Numbered from the stretch's first letter, positions 47,201-59,044 are shown. The stretch is 64,000 nucleotides of DNA from Guyanagaster necrorhizus (GCF_019112545.1 NW_025064920.1:248001-312000), one strand, 5' to 3'. Translations and numbers: made by a program. The notes: a model not told the origin generated them from the letters alone.

Positions 47201-49918
47201 AGTCAAGCTTGAGAATGAGTAGGCCAGAGAGTAGGTATAAATGGCCAAACTTAAGTCAAGACTGACTGTCCTCAATCAGGTACAAATGGAATGTGCAAGC
47301 TAGAGCATAGAGAATACATCTTTAGACAAAACAGATGAGGATAGATAGAACTTTTGAAATCACTGATTTCTTTATCATCACAAGAGAATCAGTCTTTTAT
47401 CTGTCACATCTGGAAAATAGGATGTAGTACACAAGTTAGATTAAAGAATATGTGGTAGACAGAAAAGAACATGCATCAACTTGAACCAGATTTTCTTTGG
47501 TACTGCCTACTATCTTCTAGAATCTTGTTGGTCCTATTTAATATTTTCTAGTGATGATTGCTAGGCAATAGAAAAGACTGAAAATGCTTGAGAGAGAATA
47601 ACTGGATCTTGAGAGACTTTGAATGATCACAGAGTATGGTGAAGAGTAAGAATGGTACTTTGAAATGGTGCTCACCAGTATATAGACCAACTAGTTGCTT
47701 GTGGTCTGGCACATGTGATTGATTCTTGAAGCTTGACTAGTGACTTTTTGTCCAATTGTTGGTATCCAGCCTTACTCTGGATCCTTCATCATTGGCTTGA
47801 GAAATTGTCTCTCTGAGTTTCATAGAGATAGCATGTGATTCTTTTCCAGCTGCTCATCTCTCTGAATATATGACATGATAGTCAATCACTGACAAAGGTC
47901 TACTGATCAACATTTGAATTTTTGCCTCAAATTTTCTCTTTCATGCTCAAAGGTCTAAAGCTCAGCAAGAGAATATGTTGATTGTGTGCATGACTGGCCT
48001 GGCATGCCAGCATGGATGTGGACAATAGATATTCATTTCTGTGATGTTTGAATTATTCTTTTCTGGTTAGCTTACTCTGAATCCAGTTCATTACTGTCTC
48101 CATAAGTGATGTTCAAATCATTCTTCTCAGTCCAGCTTGTTTTTAATCCAGTATTTTACAATCTCCACATATGAAGAATGAAAGGTTTTTCTTTCTCAGA
48201 GGTATAGAAACAATATGTCAGATGAACACAGCAGATATAGGAAGGTGTAAATATCTGGCTGGATATCATTTAATCATATTGCAATATCCAAGTGCCCTCT
48301 TGTATTTTGTGATTTTTATAGGACCAGATTCTGCTGCTTCATATGCCATGTCAATCCTATGCTTGCTTGGTGCTTGCCTTTTGTCTTTGTGTTTGCAGTT
48401 CTGTGGTTGCAGGTTTGTGGTTTTGATGAAAGAGCATGGTTTCTGAATCTTCAACTATGATTATGTTTGGACAGACAAGATGCCTTCATATTACTCTATA
48501 CTGTAACTCCTTGCCTGGTTAGTTATGCTTACTTAGAGCTGATGTTTCAATGTGTCTGTTCTATTCCATTGCTCAAATGTTCTTGTTCTATCACTCTATA
48601 TTTTTGTTCCTTATGCTTGTTACTCTCTTGTTTTATGGTTGTGCTACCTATTGTTTCCTTTCTGCGATAGTTCATGCATGTCTCCATATAACTCACCTTA
48701 TACAATGACTACCATCACTACAAAACAAAATGCATTACTATGAATGTTGTCATGAAATATTTCACAGGAACTGAGATTTGCTTAGTATCATAGTGGATAT
48801 CTACCAGGCATTTCTTTATATTTGGGTAAGGCAAATTGTTCTTTTCTTGTGTTACAGAAACTCACCATTATAAAGAGAGTATGGTTACAAAGCATAAATT
48901 TGAGTCAGCAGCAGACTACAGTAAACTGTTGGAAGGTCAACAACTTCTAATTTTAAAGAAAGCTGTCAGGGATACATGGATAAAGATGTGTGTGTTAATT
49001 TTTTTTTCTTTTCTCTCTCAACCTCATGGCTAAAGCTCATCATATCTAGCCCTCATTTGGACAATAATCTCAATCTACCATGCAGGCATTGACACCCATA
49101 ATCCATCAGCTATGATATTGGTTGAGCAGATACTTGAAAAGGTCATACAGGAATCCAATGGGCACTCTACAACCAAAATGGAGCACTATGAATGCAGTCT
49201 GGCACCCTATACCAAACAACTGGGCTAAAAGGGAACATCATAACAGAGAGATTATTAGGATGGGCTGGTATCAATGGCATTGATTTTCACACCATGTGGA
49301 AGTCACTGAGAAGAGAGGAAATAATTTTATGGAATGTTTGTTCAGCCCTGTCTATGACCATCTTGTCAGTGATGACAGGTATACTGCAAGATGACATTCT
49401 GCCATGCCAAGTGGGGTGAATCCTCAACTAATGGACCACTCTGCTCATTTGGCTTCCTCTCAACTGCTATACAGCTCATCCTCTGAATCACATCTCCTTT
49501 GCCTCTGGCATGCTCACCACTTTGTCTATGCTACCTTGCACCCTCTAATACTTGCTGCCTACTCCACCATGTGCCAGCTCTATGAGAATAAATGTAGTGT
49601 GTGATAGTGTGAAAGTCAGTGGTCCCTCCTGATCCTGCTCTTTCTCCAATGACTCTCATCAAATTAGAGTTGGAATGTAGCAAGCCAAGATGTTTAGGAA
49701 GGTATACATGATAGAAAAGTTGCATACCAATGTCATTACCAAGTGTTCATGCTGGTACCATAAGTTATAACATTACTGAGGGAAAAGCCAGTATAGGCTG
49801 TTTGTCACAAGCCATTAATGATTAATAAGTCAATCTCTACCTTCAAATGGGCATGTGTCCTTTTCATTTGATGGTCTGCCACCCAAGTCTCATAACCAAC
49901 ACAGTAGCAATTGAGTTG
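44248..49918. other. CpG-poor degenerate sequence, no recognised gene
   Basis: The 5.7 kb right of E1 has almost no CG dinucleotides until about 49918, where normal CpG resumes abruptly (aaaatcgagtctcggccaacg). Only short frames exist. A minus-strand pair at 46038-46516 (two overlapping frames of 68 and 102 codons) and a plus frame at 48171-48446 are the longest and match nothing I know. The base composition is like the nested retrotransposons, so this is probably old, heavily mutated transposon DNA. No LTR, target duplication or terminal repeat was found by eye. Confidence 0.6.
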
Positions 49919-50164
49919 GAGAAAATCGAGTCTCGGCCAACGTTGGCTGCTGTTTGCTCTGTATGGGGACCACCCGAATGACAGGTGTATCTCAGATATT
50001 GCTTATCTCCTTATTTTGAACCCTGAATTTCATTGTTAAAATGTAAGTTTATACAGAAAGTGGAGGTGCCCATGACATTGAGCCTATTGTACCAGCAGTA
50101 GGAGACAAAATATAGTCTTTGCCTAGCATTTTAAGGCATTCTGTTATTGAATAAAAGGTAAAGC

Positions 50165-50270
50165 AATTTAGGTATGATGTGGGCCTTTTCGCACAATCGT
50201 ATATATATGCGTACTTGCACATTATCAACCTCGGTTCGAATCCGAGGGGGTCAGTGACTCCCCAATCCTC
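50165..50270 (+). repeat. tRNA-derived SINE-like copy 1
   Basis: A tRNA T-arm-like hairpin (CCTCGG-TTCGAAT-CCGAGG, 50229-50247) contains a perfect RNA polymerase III B box GGTTCGAATCC (50233-50243). Upstream sequence (GGGCCTTTTCGC...CAATCG) is shared with copy 2. No acceptor stem pairs across it, so it is not a functional tRNA gene. Confidence 0.6.
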
Positions 50271-50439
50271 TTTTCCTTTTGCTGAACATTGAGATATGTA
50301 CATTGGAAATTGGAAGTTAGAACTTTGAAGCAATATTTAATAAAGGAGACCTAAGTTTTCAGTGCTTCACTCACTTCAGCTTCGGGCACGTGCAGCGCAG
50401 ATTTCTACTACGTTACTCTGTCTTGCCACCTCTTTTCTC

Positions 50440-50760
50440 GATGTCATTCAACATGGACAACGAGTCGCCACAAAGTGCTACGTCCGTATCAATGCCATGG
50501 CCATTTTCTGAAGATTTCTCTCTGCCCGGGCGATGCCATCCTGTTGCTGGCAGCTAGCGGATGAGGTACGCGCACGTTCTGTCACCGATGTCATCTCGAG
50601 CCGATGAATCGATGTTGCAAATACTGGTCTGAACCTTGAAATTCTACCATACCAAAGTGTCTACATCCGACGTCAAGGCTCTCACCAAATGGGTTGGCAC
50701 GGCTGCTCGACAACGATGGCTCTCTACCTCTCCAGATCAAATGTAGCGCCGACCCTCTCT
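50440..50760 (+). pseudogene. GST relic 1 (5' half)
   Basis: A donor-like GAG|GTACGC (50565) and a decayed acceptor gttgcaa (about 50619) mark the intron found in the intact GST gene. The following bases read GLNLEILPYQSVY, then after a frame slip PDVKALTKWVGTAA, which matches ALNLKSLPYRTVY and PDVEALAKKIGAA of the intact copy at 57584. The first exon is replaced by diverged sequence and the C-terminal half is missing. It is too short and shifted to code. Confidence 0.6.
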
Positions 50761-51595
50761 TGTGTCTGTGCTCATCCCACAGAGATGACGAGCGTCCAAT
50801 CTGACTTCTCAAAGCAGTAATTGAAGCCTTGATGACCTCCAGCCATTCTCCTTCACAACGTAGCCATCAAGATGAATGACACGATGGTCTTGTAGGACAA
50901 GGGATGGAGGTTCCGGGAGGTGAACAATTTGAAGGAAGCAGGAACGAGTGAGTCACCTTTTTGTCCTCACAGGCGACGAATCTCATAGCAAATGCAGGTA
51001 CAAAATAATCGCAAGCAGAACCTTCGCAACAGCCCATCACCTTCTCGCCATTATTGACGACTACCATGATAGACCTGCCGACTTAGAAACGACAAGGAAC
51101 GCATCGACGTTGCCTCTTGCTGTCGAGAAAGGACAGTCCGCCCACAGAGCCTTTTCGTCAGTGGCTACAAGCATACTGGACTGTTTTGCCATGGCAGTGT
51201 CCCTATTATCAAAAGACGCCTCGGATCGTTTCGCCTGCTTCTTTGCCATGGTTTTCGTTCGCCTTCTCTGTGTTCATTCACTTGACACCTCGCCTGTGCA
51301 CTGTCTTTCTCAGGATCGATGTACCATCTAACGCTAGGTCAGCATGTGTGCAAGTCGAGGAAATAAAGTCACTCTCTGCTATCCTAATGATCCTCGGCGA
51401 CTTGGACAGAGTGTATCCAGCCACGAGTCCAGGACCTAGCGGTTGTGGAGAAAGTCGCGTAGCTCGTTTGGCACAGATTCCTTAATAGTGGTATGGGAAA
51501 AGGTGCGCGTTCTGCCATTTTTTTTGTGTCCCACCATCTGAGCGTGCAAACAGAAACCGTCCGTTCGCAAATGGCCGTATCAGTCACTGTCGAAT
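50761..51595. other. Host DNA between GST relic 1 and the F-box-like relic
   Basis: Open frames of up to 127 codons on both strands overlap one another and show no recognisable motif. The plus frame at 50948-51331 is the longest. Part of this may be the decayed N-terminal region of the F-box-like pseudogene that follows, but no F-box motif was seen. Confidence 0.35.
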
Positions 51596-52650
51596 GTGAT
51601 CTTATGCATGTTGTTTGCACTGACAAGGCTACCAATCATATGGACCAACGCCCACAAGTTGGACATTCTGTTCAATGGCTATCCTTTCCTGCTCGATGAT
51701 ATCGATCTTGAACAGCGCACGCGACATGCATACCGACTCCCATCACGATGGTTTGCTGAATCTTCTCTATCACCCAGAAGGAGACGACGGATCGCCCGTA
51801 TCAGAGATCAAATTCGTCTCGGGGCGCCAGCACAAGTGGCTTCTGAATGTTTCGAAGCTAATTTGGTCAGTGCTGACCATCTGGGATATCACGGGTACGC
51901 AAATGTGCTCGGAATGGTCGCCAAAGGGGCGATATTCACAGGAGTTAAGCTGAACGATGATCCAGACTCTGAAGCCAGTGTGGTGGTTTCATTGTGAGTG
52001 CCTATCGGTCTGCTAAACGACTGCTAATGTCTACAGATCACAGAAATTCGTCCTTCTGCACTTGGACGACACTGGGATGCAACAGGAAATCAGGTCTATC
52101 GACATTGACCTCCGGCCCGTCAACCTTACGGTGGACGTGCTAGCTCTTGCAGACGACACCTCCGTACGCTCATCCCACAACTGGAAGACAGGCGAGCAAA
52201 CGTACCTTGACACGCCGCCTGACCATTGTATATCCAAATCGTGCTCACCCCGTCCGCTGTCCTCGTAGTGCCTGCCCGATCCATCACTTTCTACTCATTC
52301 CCATCTTCCGCTCCTCTCTCTTCACACTCCATTCGGCGCCAGCGCAACCATCACCTCCATTCTCATCTGCTCTGGGAAAAGCTCTTCCGCTTCCAGAATC
52401 ACTCATTTGCCATGAAGGACGTAAATACTTCGATCGATTTGAAGAGGGGATGCTATGTTATAGACTCAGGATATAGCATTGACGACGCAACAGCGATGAT
52501 GTGCAAATCAGCGAAACAATCGCGTACGGTAGACTGGCGACCGTGGCGCGTCTCTCCAGTGGACCTTTGACGGCCACCCTTTCGAAGTCCAGACAGTAAC
52601 GGGTCTACGTGTAGAGGGAGTAGGGCACAAATCCATGATGAGATCACAGC
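51596..52650 (+). pseudogene. F-box-type protein relic
   Basis: Fragments in changing frames read like the middle and C-terminal part of a basidiomycete F-box family protein: DDIDLEQRTRHAYRL then RWFAESS (about 51700-51770), SEIKFVSGRQHKWLLNVSK and TIWDI (51800-51890), CSEWSPKG then AIFTGVKLNDDPDSEAS (51905-51985). A well-formed 43-nt intron (51994-52036, GTGAGT, branch GCTAAT, CTACAG) follows, then FVLLHLDD ... LALADDTSVRSSHNWKTGEQ (52040-52200) and IVLTPSAVLVVPARSITFY (52225-52290). At least three frame slips separate the blocks. The N-terminal F-box itself was not found. Assignment is from remembered family resemblance. Confidence 0.45.
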
Positions 52651-52854
52651 TTGCCTTGTTGTAACGGGTTTATCAGCAGTGGAGGCTGAATGCTGCGGTC
52701 GAGTTTGTCAATTCCCGTGCAAACAACATCAGGATCGTACGTTTCGGGGTTCGTTACTTGGTGAGCAATACCGGCATCTATACTTGGGATTCCGTCCCTT
52801 ATTCCACTACTATCAGAACACTTGAAGGAAATCCGTCATCTTGCTCGTCTGTAT

Positions 52855-52960
52855 CAGAGGCTCTTTCGCGCAATCGCTTCCTTACCGCGTGTAGTGGACA
52901 ATCTCGGTTCGATTCCGAGGAGGGTCATTACTTTGGACGTGCGGACTACATTATTCTGTT
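52855..52960 (+). repeat. tRNA-derived SINE-like copy 2
   Basis: CTCGG-TTCGATT-CCGAG hairpin with B-box variant GGTTCGATTCC (52906-52916). The upstream CTCTTTCGCGCAATCG segment and the T-rich downstream sequence resemble copy 1. The minus-strand translation gives a GIEPRLS signature, which is common when tRNA-derived repeats are mistaken for genes. Confidence 0.6.
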
Positions 52961-53439
52961 CTCGACCATGCCGCTTTATTTTCTTTGGATTATTTTGCTG
53001 GCGGGATGCGCTTGCGTTTATGCTTCCATCTAATCTGATCTCACCTTTTACTGGGGCTTTGATGAGTCGAGCGTCTGGAGCAGATACAAGGTGCGTCATC
53101 TTTACCTCTGGGAGCAGCGATTATCATAGATAGCATATAGATACCATACACCACACTGGGCCGCACATCATCTAGAAGTGTTCATACATAAGCGCAATAG
53201 ATTCTTCTCGCCTCATGCATATAGGCAGTTGGCATAGTGAACACAAGCAAAATCTGGAACGGAAAGGTTCTTCACTAGTATCGAGATGACTTTTATTTCG
53301 ATGTAATGAGGGAGTTGCTGAAGAGGAGTATGGCCGATCCTTTCCGTACTGCGTACTGCGGACTAAACTCCCATGCAAAGTTGGGAGGCACATCCGGTTC
53401 GTTCACAGGACAATGCAGACACCATGAACCCGAAGGTCA

Positions 53440-53640
53440 TCGTTGACGATATTGCCCATCGCCACGCTTGGGCTTCGTTTGAAGACCAATCTTACGACCT
53501 TATAATGGAGCACACATGCAGGACTTGTATGTCGAAAAGAGGCCGAAAAGGTGTGTAACCATTTTGCTTTCTCGTGGATGTTCAATCTGATAGTCAACAG
53601 TAGGTACGACGACATCTAAGAGCACACTTCTCGCTGGGTG
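53440..53640 (+). repeat. Spacer module, copy 1
   Basis: The segment (cgccacgcttgg ... accaatcttac ... acatgcagg.cttg ... aaaag, then gtgtgtaacc and a cag-like junction) recurs at 56090-56320 and, more weakly, at 62010-62200. The copies share short blocks in the same order and lie between GST copies, so they probably duplicated with them. Coding potential is unclear. Confidence 0.45.
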
Positions 53641-53739
53641 TCTGCCGCCCTGCGTCAGTGGAGGATGAAGACCTATGAAAAACAAAGAAGACATCGGACG
53701 GAGACATGACCAGTCTTGCGTTTTCTATATGACATCGTC

Positions 53740-54070
53740 TTCGTATCCATTTTGCGGCAGCGCATTGAATTCGACATAGACGCGGATACCAACTCTATTC
53801 GCCCCAAAGGGCTACATCCATATCAAGAGGCCCTTATCCCAAGAAAGCTCCACCCGTGCAATGCCATCCTGTGTATTACAGACTAATAGCTCGTCTACCC
53901 AGCAGACGAGGTACGTGAGCATTTCATCAGTCCCATCTCGATGCTAATGAATCGATGTTGCAGATTTTGTCTGAACCTGGAAACCTCAACCACGCCAGAA
54001 GCGACGTCAGAGCGCTCTCACCAAAATAATTGATCTGGATATGTGTATGCCAGTTCCAGCGGGATTTGCG
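53740..54070 (+). pseudogene. GST relic 2 (5' half)
   Basis: A complete-looking intron survives (53911-53963; donor GTACGT, branch GCTAAT, acceptor CAG) at the GST exon 1/2 position. After it the bases read CLNLET and, after a gap, SDVRALTKII, matching the thioredoxin-like domain of the intact gene. The rest of exon 2 is missing. Confidence 0.55.
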
Positions 54071-54597
54071 ATACCCATGGGAGGACGCGCAGACGCAGAA
54101 TAGCAAGTCAATTTGATTTGTCGTCGCGATCACGTGAGCGGCGCATATCCTTAGCGCGTCGATTCAATGATAATCTATCCGTCTCACGAGTCTGCGTTCG
54201 TACGTCTATTCAAGATTTGTTCCCTATAAAACAAGAGAGCACCCGCCATCACACATGCTTCTACTGAATAGCCTTCCAAATAGGCTTGACGTCCTTATCC
54301 CTACTCTCCAATATGGCTTTGCGAGGGTAATAGCCTTGATAGCATTTAGCAAGGTTCTTTTCACTGAAATTTCGATGACTGCGGGATTCTTGAGGAGCGG
54401 TAGAGATTTCTGTGATCATTCATGCCCTTAGGTAATGGGACTTCAGCGAGGATAATGTCTCCTCATGAAATGGGATTGGCTTCATCCTCGACTTCGCGGC
54501 AGATGTTTGCGTTATGGTTCTGAGAAATTTCATACGGGCAAGGAGCCATGACATCAGTAGGGCCATACCATAGCAGCCATCCGCACATCCGCTCCAC

Positions 54598-54897
54598 GGT
54601 CCAAATCCAACATCGTAAGTTTAGTTTTTGTTCCTATGGATTTTGTTTCATGTGTTCACCCCAGTAACAGAGAAGAGCGATCAACCAACTTGTAATGCGT
54701 ATCACGCCCTCCTGGTGCGGATGTGGACATCAAATGATCAATACGACCCTCCACGAAGCATGCATCCGCATTAATTTTATGGAAATGACCAAGCACGCAG
54801 CAGCTGGATGATTCATGCTGCTCGCTTCTGAGTAAGCTTCGCCCGAACTACTGTATGTATATGACCTGGGCTGAATAGCATTCAGTGCAGTCCAAGC
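54598..54897 (+). promoter_or_regulatory. GST upstream module, unit A
   Basis: A block of about 300 bp precedes the first near-complete GST copy and is repeated before the other two (57262-57583, 62895-63182). Shared landmarks in order are ATCGTAAGTTT, CATCCGC.TTAA, ATGGAAATGAC, GGATGATTCAT (54806-54816) and AGCTGAA..GCATTC-like sequence. Co-duplication of promoter and gene is inferred. The GATTCAT core resembles AP-1/Yap-type sites known to drive fungal oxidative-stress genes. Confidence 0.5.
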
Positions 54898-55663
54898 ATG
54901 ATTACTCCGTTCGACCTTCCAACCAAGGACCGCAATTCCCCAAGGACTATGACTACCTGGCGGACCAGGTACGCGTGTAATTTATATTTGATGGCGCGTC
55001 ATGAAACTAACTGGGTGATGTTGCAGGTACGCCCTAAACGTCAAAAATCTGCCGTACCGGACTGTCCACGTCGAGCTCCCCGACGTCGAAGCTCTAGCCA
55101 AAAAGATTGGCGCTGCCCACACCACGATGAAGTACGATGGTGTATCTCCCTTCTACAGCATCCCAATCATCCAGGATGACTACCGGTGCTGTCGTCTCCG
55201 ATTCTCCCGCCATAGCGTATCTCGACAAGACCTACCCCTCCTCCGGGCCCGTTCTCATCACCGCCAGGACAAAGACCCTCCAGCTTGCCTTCTTAAGCGC
55301 AGTAATCGATTCTTTCGCTCCCTTCCGGCCATTCTATGCTGTGGGGATAGTGACAGAGATGAACGAGGCGATAGCGGTGTATTTCTTGAAAACGAGACTA
55401 GGTGGGGCTGCTAAGGCTGAAATTACGAACGGCGAAGAGCGAGAGAAGCTGTGGGGAAAAGCGAAAGAGAACCTTGGGAAGATGAGCCGGTGGTTCGAGG
55501 GTGACTTTATTATGGGGAGCGAACCGTGTTTTGCGACTACGGCGATTTGCGCGTACTCGTTGTTCATGAGGAGGATGGTTGGGGAGGAGAGTGAGGAGTG
55601 GAAAGATATCATAGGTGGGGAAGGTATCTGGATGGTTTCGAACTATATGAGAAGCTGTTGTAG
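54898..55663 (+). pseudogene. GST pseudogene, nearly full length
   Basis: Exon 1 (54898-54968) and a 58-nt intron (54969-55026) match the intact gene. Exon 2 loses two bases near 55175 in the block GATGAC(TC)TACCGG, which shifts the frame in the middle of the glutathione-binding domain. A second deletion near 55610 removes about 20 bases before the C terminus. Between the lesions the C-terminal helical domain is well preserved and open in another frame (55137-55600). An in-frame Ala codon is also missing. The ancestral product was a cytosolic GST; this copy cannot make the full protein. Confidence 0.8.
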
Positions 55664-56089
55664 GAAAGGGCGTCGAAAGAGAAAAACGAGATCCGGCAAA
55701 GGCCGACGCCGCTACTCCCTCACTTCAACTTGCACCATCGACCTTGTGCCGGTACCAACACCAACACCATTGACGCTCTACCTACAAAGTTGGCTCTACT
55801 CGCCCTTTCACACGTTCGCTCCCAAGTCTGCCTGGCCGTAGATAATTGATAATCTATCTGCTACATAATGCATCTCGTGAGTTTGCTTTTGTTCCTATTG
55901 ACTTTGAACGATCAGGAACTCATTGCGCCTGGCCGTATCTTTGCTGGTCGACAGTCATAGCTTTCTCTGCGAGTCGAAGATGTGGGGAAATTTCTGTTTG
56001 CCACCTTACGCTCTGCAGGACGAATCTCACGAACGATGAAGATTAGTACAAGTTACTAAATACATCATGCTACCCTAAGGCCATCGCCG

Positions 56090-56320
56090 ATGATAATATC
56101 ACCCATTGCCACGCTTGGATTTCGCTCGATACTGTAGCGCGACCAATCTTACAGCCTTGTAATGGCGCATACATGCAGGGCTTGGATGTTGGAAAGAAAA
56201 GTAGCGAGTGCGTAACCGATTTCTCTCTCGCAGAGTGGAAATCTCATGCTCAAAACTGGCTTCTAGGAGGTACCAAGGTCTCCAAGAGCACACTTCCAGC
56301 TACTTCACTCCGCCCGTCAG
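56090..56320 (+). repeat. Spacer module, copy 2
   Basis: Same ordered blocks as 53440-53640 (ccacgcttgg, accaatcttac, catgcaggg.cttgg, gtgcgtaacc, tctcgcag, tctcatg). It is followed by ctggcttctagg, which is also found after copy 3 as ctggcctttagg. Confidence 0.5.
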
Positions 56321-56419
56321 AGATGACGATAAAGAGGACAGCCAGCAGGGATGTGACTAGTCTTCCGTCGCCGCAATGTGGTACACGACGCGGTATTTCC
56401 GCCTCGCATCACGCCCTTC

Positions 56420-56822
56420 TCGATGTGATTAGACACAGATGTGGATACCTATACCAGGTTCCACAAAGTGCTGTGGCCGTATCAAGATCAGGGCCATTAT
56501 CTCGAAGACCAAAGATCACCAAGCAAGCGCATTCTCCTCCGGACCCATACTCATACCAACCGTGACGATGACCCTCCCACCTTGCCTTGTCCAACGCAAC
56601 AACTGAAATATTTGCTTCCCCCGCTGCGACTAACTGAACGATATGACAACAGCTTACACGAGCAAGAAGGTTTGGGTAATGGTCAAAGACAATCTCGGGA
56701 AAATGGGCAAGTGGTTCGAAAGAAGTGAAGATGACTTTGTCATGGGGAGGGAACCTTGCTTCGCCGACATGGTCATTTTCATGTTTTATACCCCACGAAG
56801 AGAATGCTCTGTGAATGCATAG
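56420..56822 (+). pseudogene. GST relic 3 (middle and C-terminal fragment)
   Basis: FSSGPILIPTVTMTLP (about 56530-56580) matches the conserved YPSSGPVLIPTGTMTLQ block of the intact copy. After decayed sequence, WVMVKDNLGKMGKWFERSED DFVMGREPCFAD (about 56670-56770) matches the C-terminal domain entry. The N-terminal thioredoxin fold is absent, and stops and shifts separate the two blocks. Confidence 0.7.
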
Positions 56823-57261
56823 GCCGTAATCACTAACTGGTAAGTTGTGCATCGCTTGCATTTTTTTCTGGGCTCAGATCTTCGCAGGATCAGCACACGA
56901 TCAACACGTGATGCGATTGCCTGTAGTCTTCAGGCAGATCTCCCCCATCTTCCCTTTTTCGACCGCTAGCCGACGGTTGTAGGCTTCTATGGGCACTTGG
57001 AAGAGGAAGATGCAACACTAAATAAGTGTGTTACCTTTCCTTTTGCAGAGTGTCGAATCTCATGGATAATACGGGCGGTACGCTGACACCGTTTGGGCAA
57101 GTAAATCACCCTACCTTGAAGGACTGCACCGAAACACTAGCTACGACACTCAGGCTCCGCTCAATACTGTTGGTCTATTCTACTTCCATCATCAACATTG
57201 TACATAGAGTTGTCTCTCATTGGCGCCACTGCATCCTTTCCTGCGTCTGGATTATCTGTCT

Positions 57262-57583
57262 AATATCGTAAGTTTGGCTTGGTCCTATGTCAATAGAATT
57301 TGCTTCACGTGTTTGCCCCAGTAAACTGGAAGAGTCCGAAGGGAGCAGCCATATTGTGATGTATATCGTCTGGACAACGAAATCCCGCTGGTTTCTCATC
57401 CGCGGTCGTGGATATCAATAAGAGCGGCCACCGAAGCATACACCCGCGTTAACTTCATGGAAATGACAAAGACCGCAGTTACTGGATGATTCATGCCAGC
57501 TACTTAGTAAGCCTTGCCTGAAATGTTGTATATATATAATCTAAGCTGAATAGCATTCCTTGCAGTTGTGGTGAACTCACAAC
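57262..57583 (+). promoter_or_regulatory. GST upstream module, unit B (intact gene)
   Basis: Second copy of the upstream module, with GGATGATTCAT at 57484-57494, 90 nt before the ATG, and a TATATATATAAT tract near 57530-57541. The equivalent A and C modules keep the same order and spacing, which points to a functional promoter. Confidence 0.5.
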
Positions 57584-58373
57584 ATGATTACTCTGTACGA
57601 CCTTCCGACTAAGGCAGCCGATTCTCCGGGGACTATGATGACCTGGCGGACCAGGTATGTGTGTATCTTCAAGGCGCGCGCCAAAGCTAACCAGGCGATG
57701 TTGCAGGTATGCTCTAAATCTCAAAAGTCTGCCCTACCGCACTGTCTACGTCGAGCTCCCCGACGTCGAGGCTCTAGCCAAAAAGATCGGTGCCGCCCCC
57801 ACCAGGACGAAGCCGGATGGTGTATCTCCCTTCTACACGATCCCAATCGTCCAAGATGACTCTACTGGGGCCGTCGTCTCCGACTCTCCCGCTATAGCGG
57901 CTTATCTCGACAAGACCTACCCCTCCTCCGGGCCCGTTCTCATCCCCACTGGGACGATGACTCTCCAACTCGCTTTCTCCAGTGCAGTCGCCGATGCGTT
58001 CGGTCCCTTCCGGCCATTCTACACTGGGGGGATAGCGACAAAGATGAACGATGCGACGGCGGTGTATTACTTGAAAGCGACACTAGGTGAGGCTGGCAAG
58101 GTTGAAATGCCAAAAGGGGAGGAGCGAGAGAAGCTGTTGGTACAAGCGAAGGAGAACCTTGGGAAGATGAACAAATGGTTCGAAGGAAGCGAGGGGGACT
58201 TTGTTATGGGGAATGAACCGTGTTTCGCGGACACGGCGATTTGTGCGTTTTTGTTGTTCACAAGGAGGATGGTTGGGGAGGAGAGTGAGGAGTGGAAAGA
58301 CGTCGTTAGTTGGAATGATGGCAGGTGGGGAAGGTACCTAGAGAACTTCAAGCCATATGAGAAACTGTCGTAG
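57584..58373 (+). CDS. Glutathione S-transferase, fungal etherase-like (FuA-type)
   Basis: Model join(57584..57654, 57707..58373), 245 aa, with a 52-nt intron (GTATGT...TTGCAG) that splits an Arg codon. Residues 1-85 form the thioredoxin-like GST N-domain: ITLYDLP, then SPGTMMTWRTRYALNLKSLP, the cis-Pro region (VSPFYTIPIV) and the SDSPAIAAYL glutathione-contact block. The C-terminal helical domain includes NLGKMNKWFEGSEGDFVMGN and CFADTAICAFLLF. The Ser-Pro-x-Thr...Trp-x-x-Arg signature and length fit the fungal GSTFuA/LigF-like group, in which Ser is thought to activate glutathione and which is expanded in wood- and litter-decay fungi for xenobiotic conjugation. No signal peptide, so cytosolic. 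This is the only undamaged copy of the array. The exact substrate is unknown. Confidence 0.9.
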
Positions 58374-58604
58374 AAAGGATCTTCGAATACCCACTCGATT
58401 TTCCGCCGATTCTTTCAAAGGCAGCCGTCGAGCGACATTTTCTTTATGAGGAAATTCCGCCGTTGTTGGGAAAGATCGCTTTCCGTTCGTGTTTGGCGGG
58501 TCTGTGTTTTATTGCTGTGTTCAAGTTCTTTGTACTCTCTCTGCGTTATTTCTCTTGACCACATTATGAACAACAAAATATATCGGAGCGGTATATTTAT
58601 CACG
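58374..58604. other. 3' flank of the intact GST gene
   Basis: No coding signal. AT-rich sequence with a tatttatca run follows and probably includes the 3' UTR. Confidence 0.4.
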
Positions 58605-58725
58605 GCTTTTGGTGTAGCTGTTTCATCGTGTACATTGTAGCGAGTGACCTCAGTTCGAATCTGTGAATGTCCATTCCTGAAGCAACTTCATCTTTCCTTT
58701 TTATGTAAAGAACTAAGAAGATTAG
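58605..58725 (+). repeat. tRNA-derived SINE-like copy 3
   Basis: An A-box match TGGTGTAGCTG (58610-58620) is followed 31 nt after its end by a B-box-like AGTTCGAATCT (58652-58662) and a T-rich tail region. The T-arm pairing is partly lost, so this is a decayed copy. Confidence 0.5.
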
Positions 58726-59044
58726 ATCCAGATTCACCAGGAGGCCATTGTTGGACCTCGAATAATCATTTGGTTCAGATGCAGGCACTCTTAAAGACAA
58801 GCCTGACGCGATATTTTCCTTGTCGTCGAGTCTCGCCTGTCCAGCTTCGCTCTGTTGTACTGCTTGCGACCATTCAATTACCACACACTCCTCCATCGTG
58901 CCCAGCTGTTCTCTCTATGGCGACACTTTTCCGTTATGTATCAGAGTACTTACTGGCCTGCATACATCCCTCGTTCCTCTACGTGGCTGATTGGTAAGAT
59001 CATTTCGTGGAGATAATGGGCTGGGCGCGCGCCTGTATCATAAG

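Noticed and set aside
50229..50247. Functional tRNA gene at the first SINE-like copy
   Set aside because: The T-arm and B box are excellent, but no acceptor stem or anticodon arm can be paired at the proper spacing.
51117..51485. 122-codon plus frame as an independent gene
   Set aside because: It overlaps other frames of similar length on both strands, has no recognisable domain, and lies in the probable decayed upstream part of the F-box-like relic.
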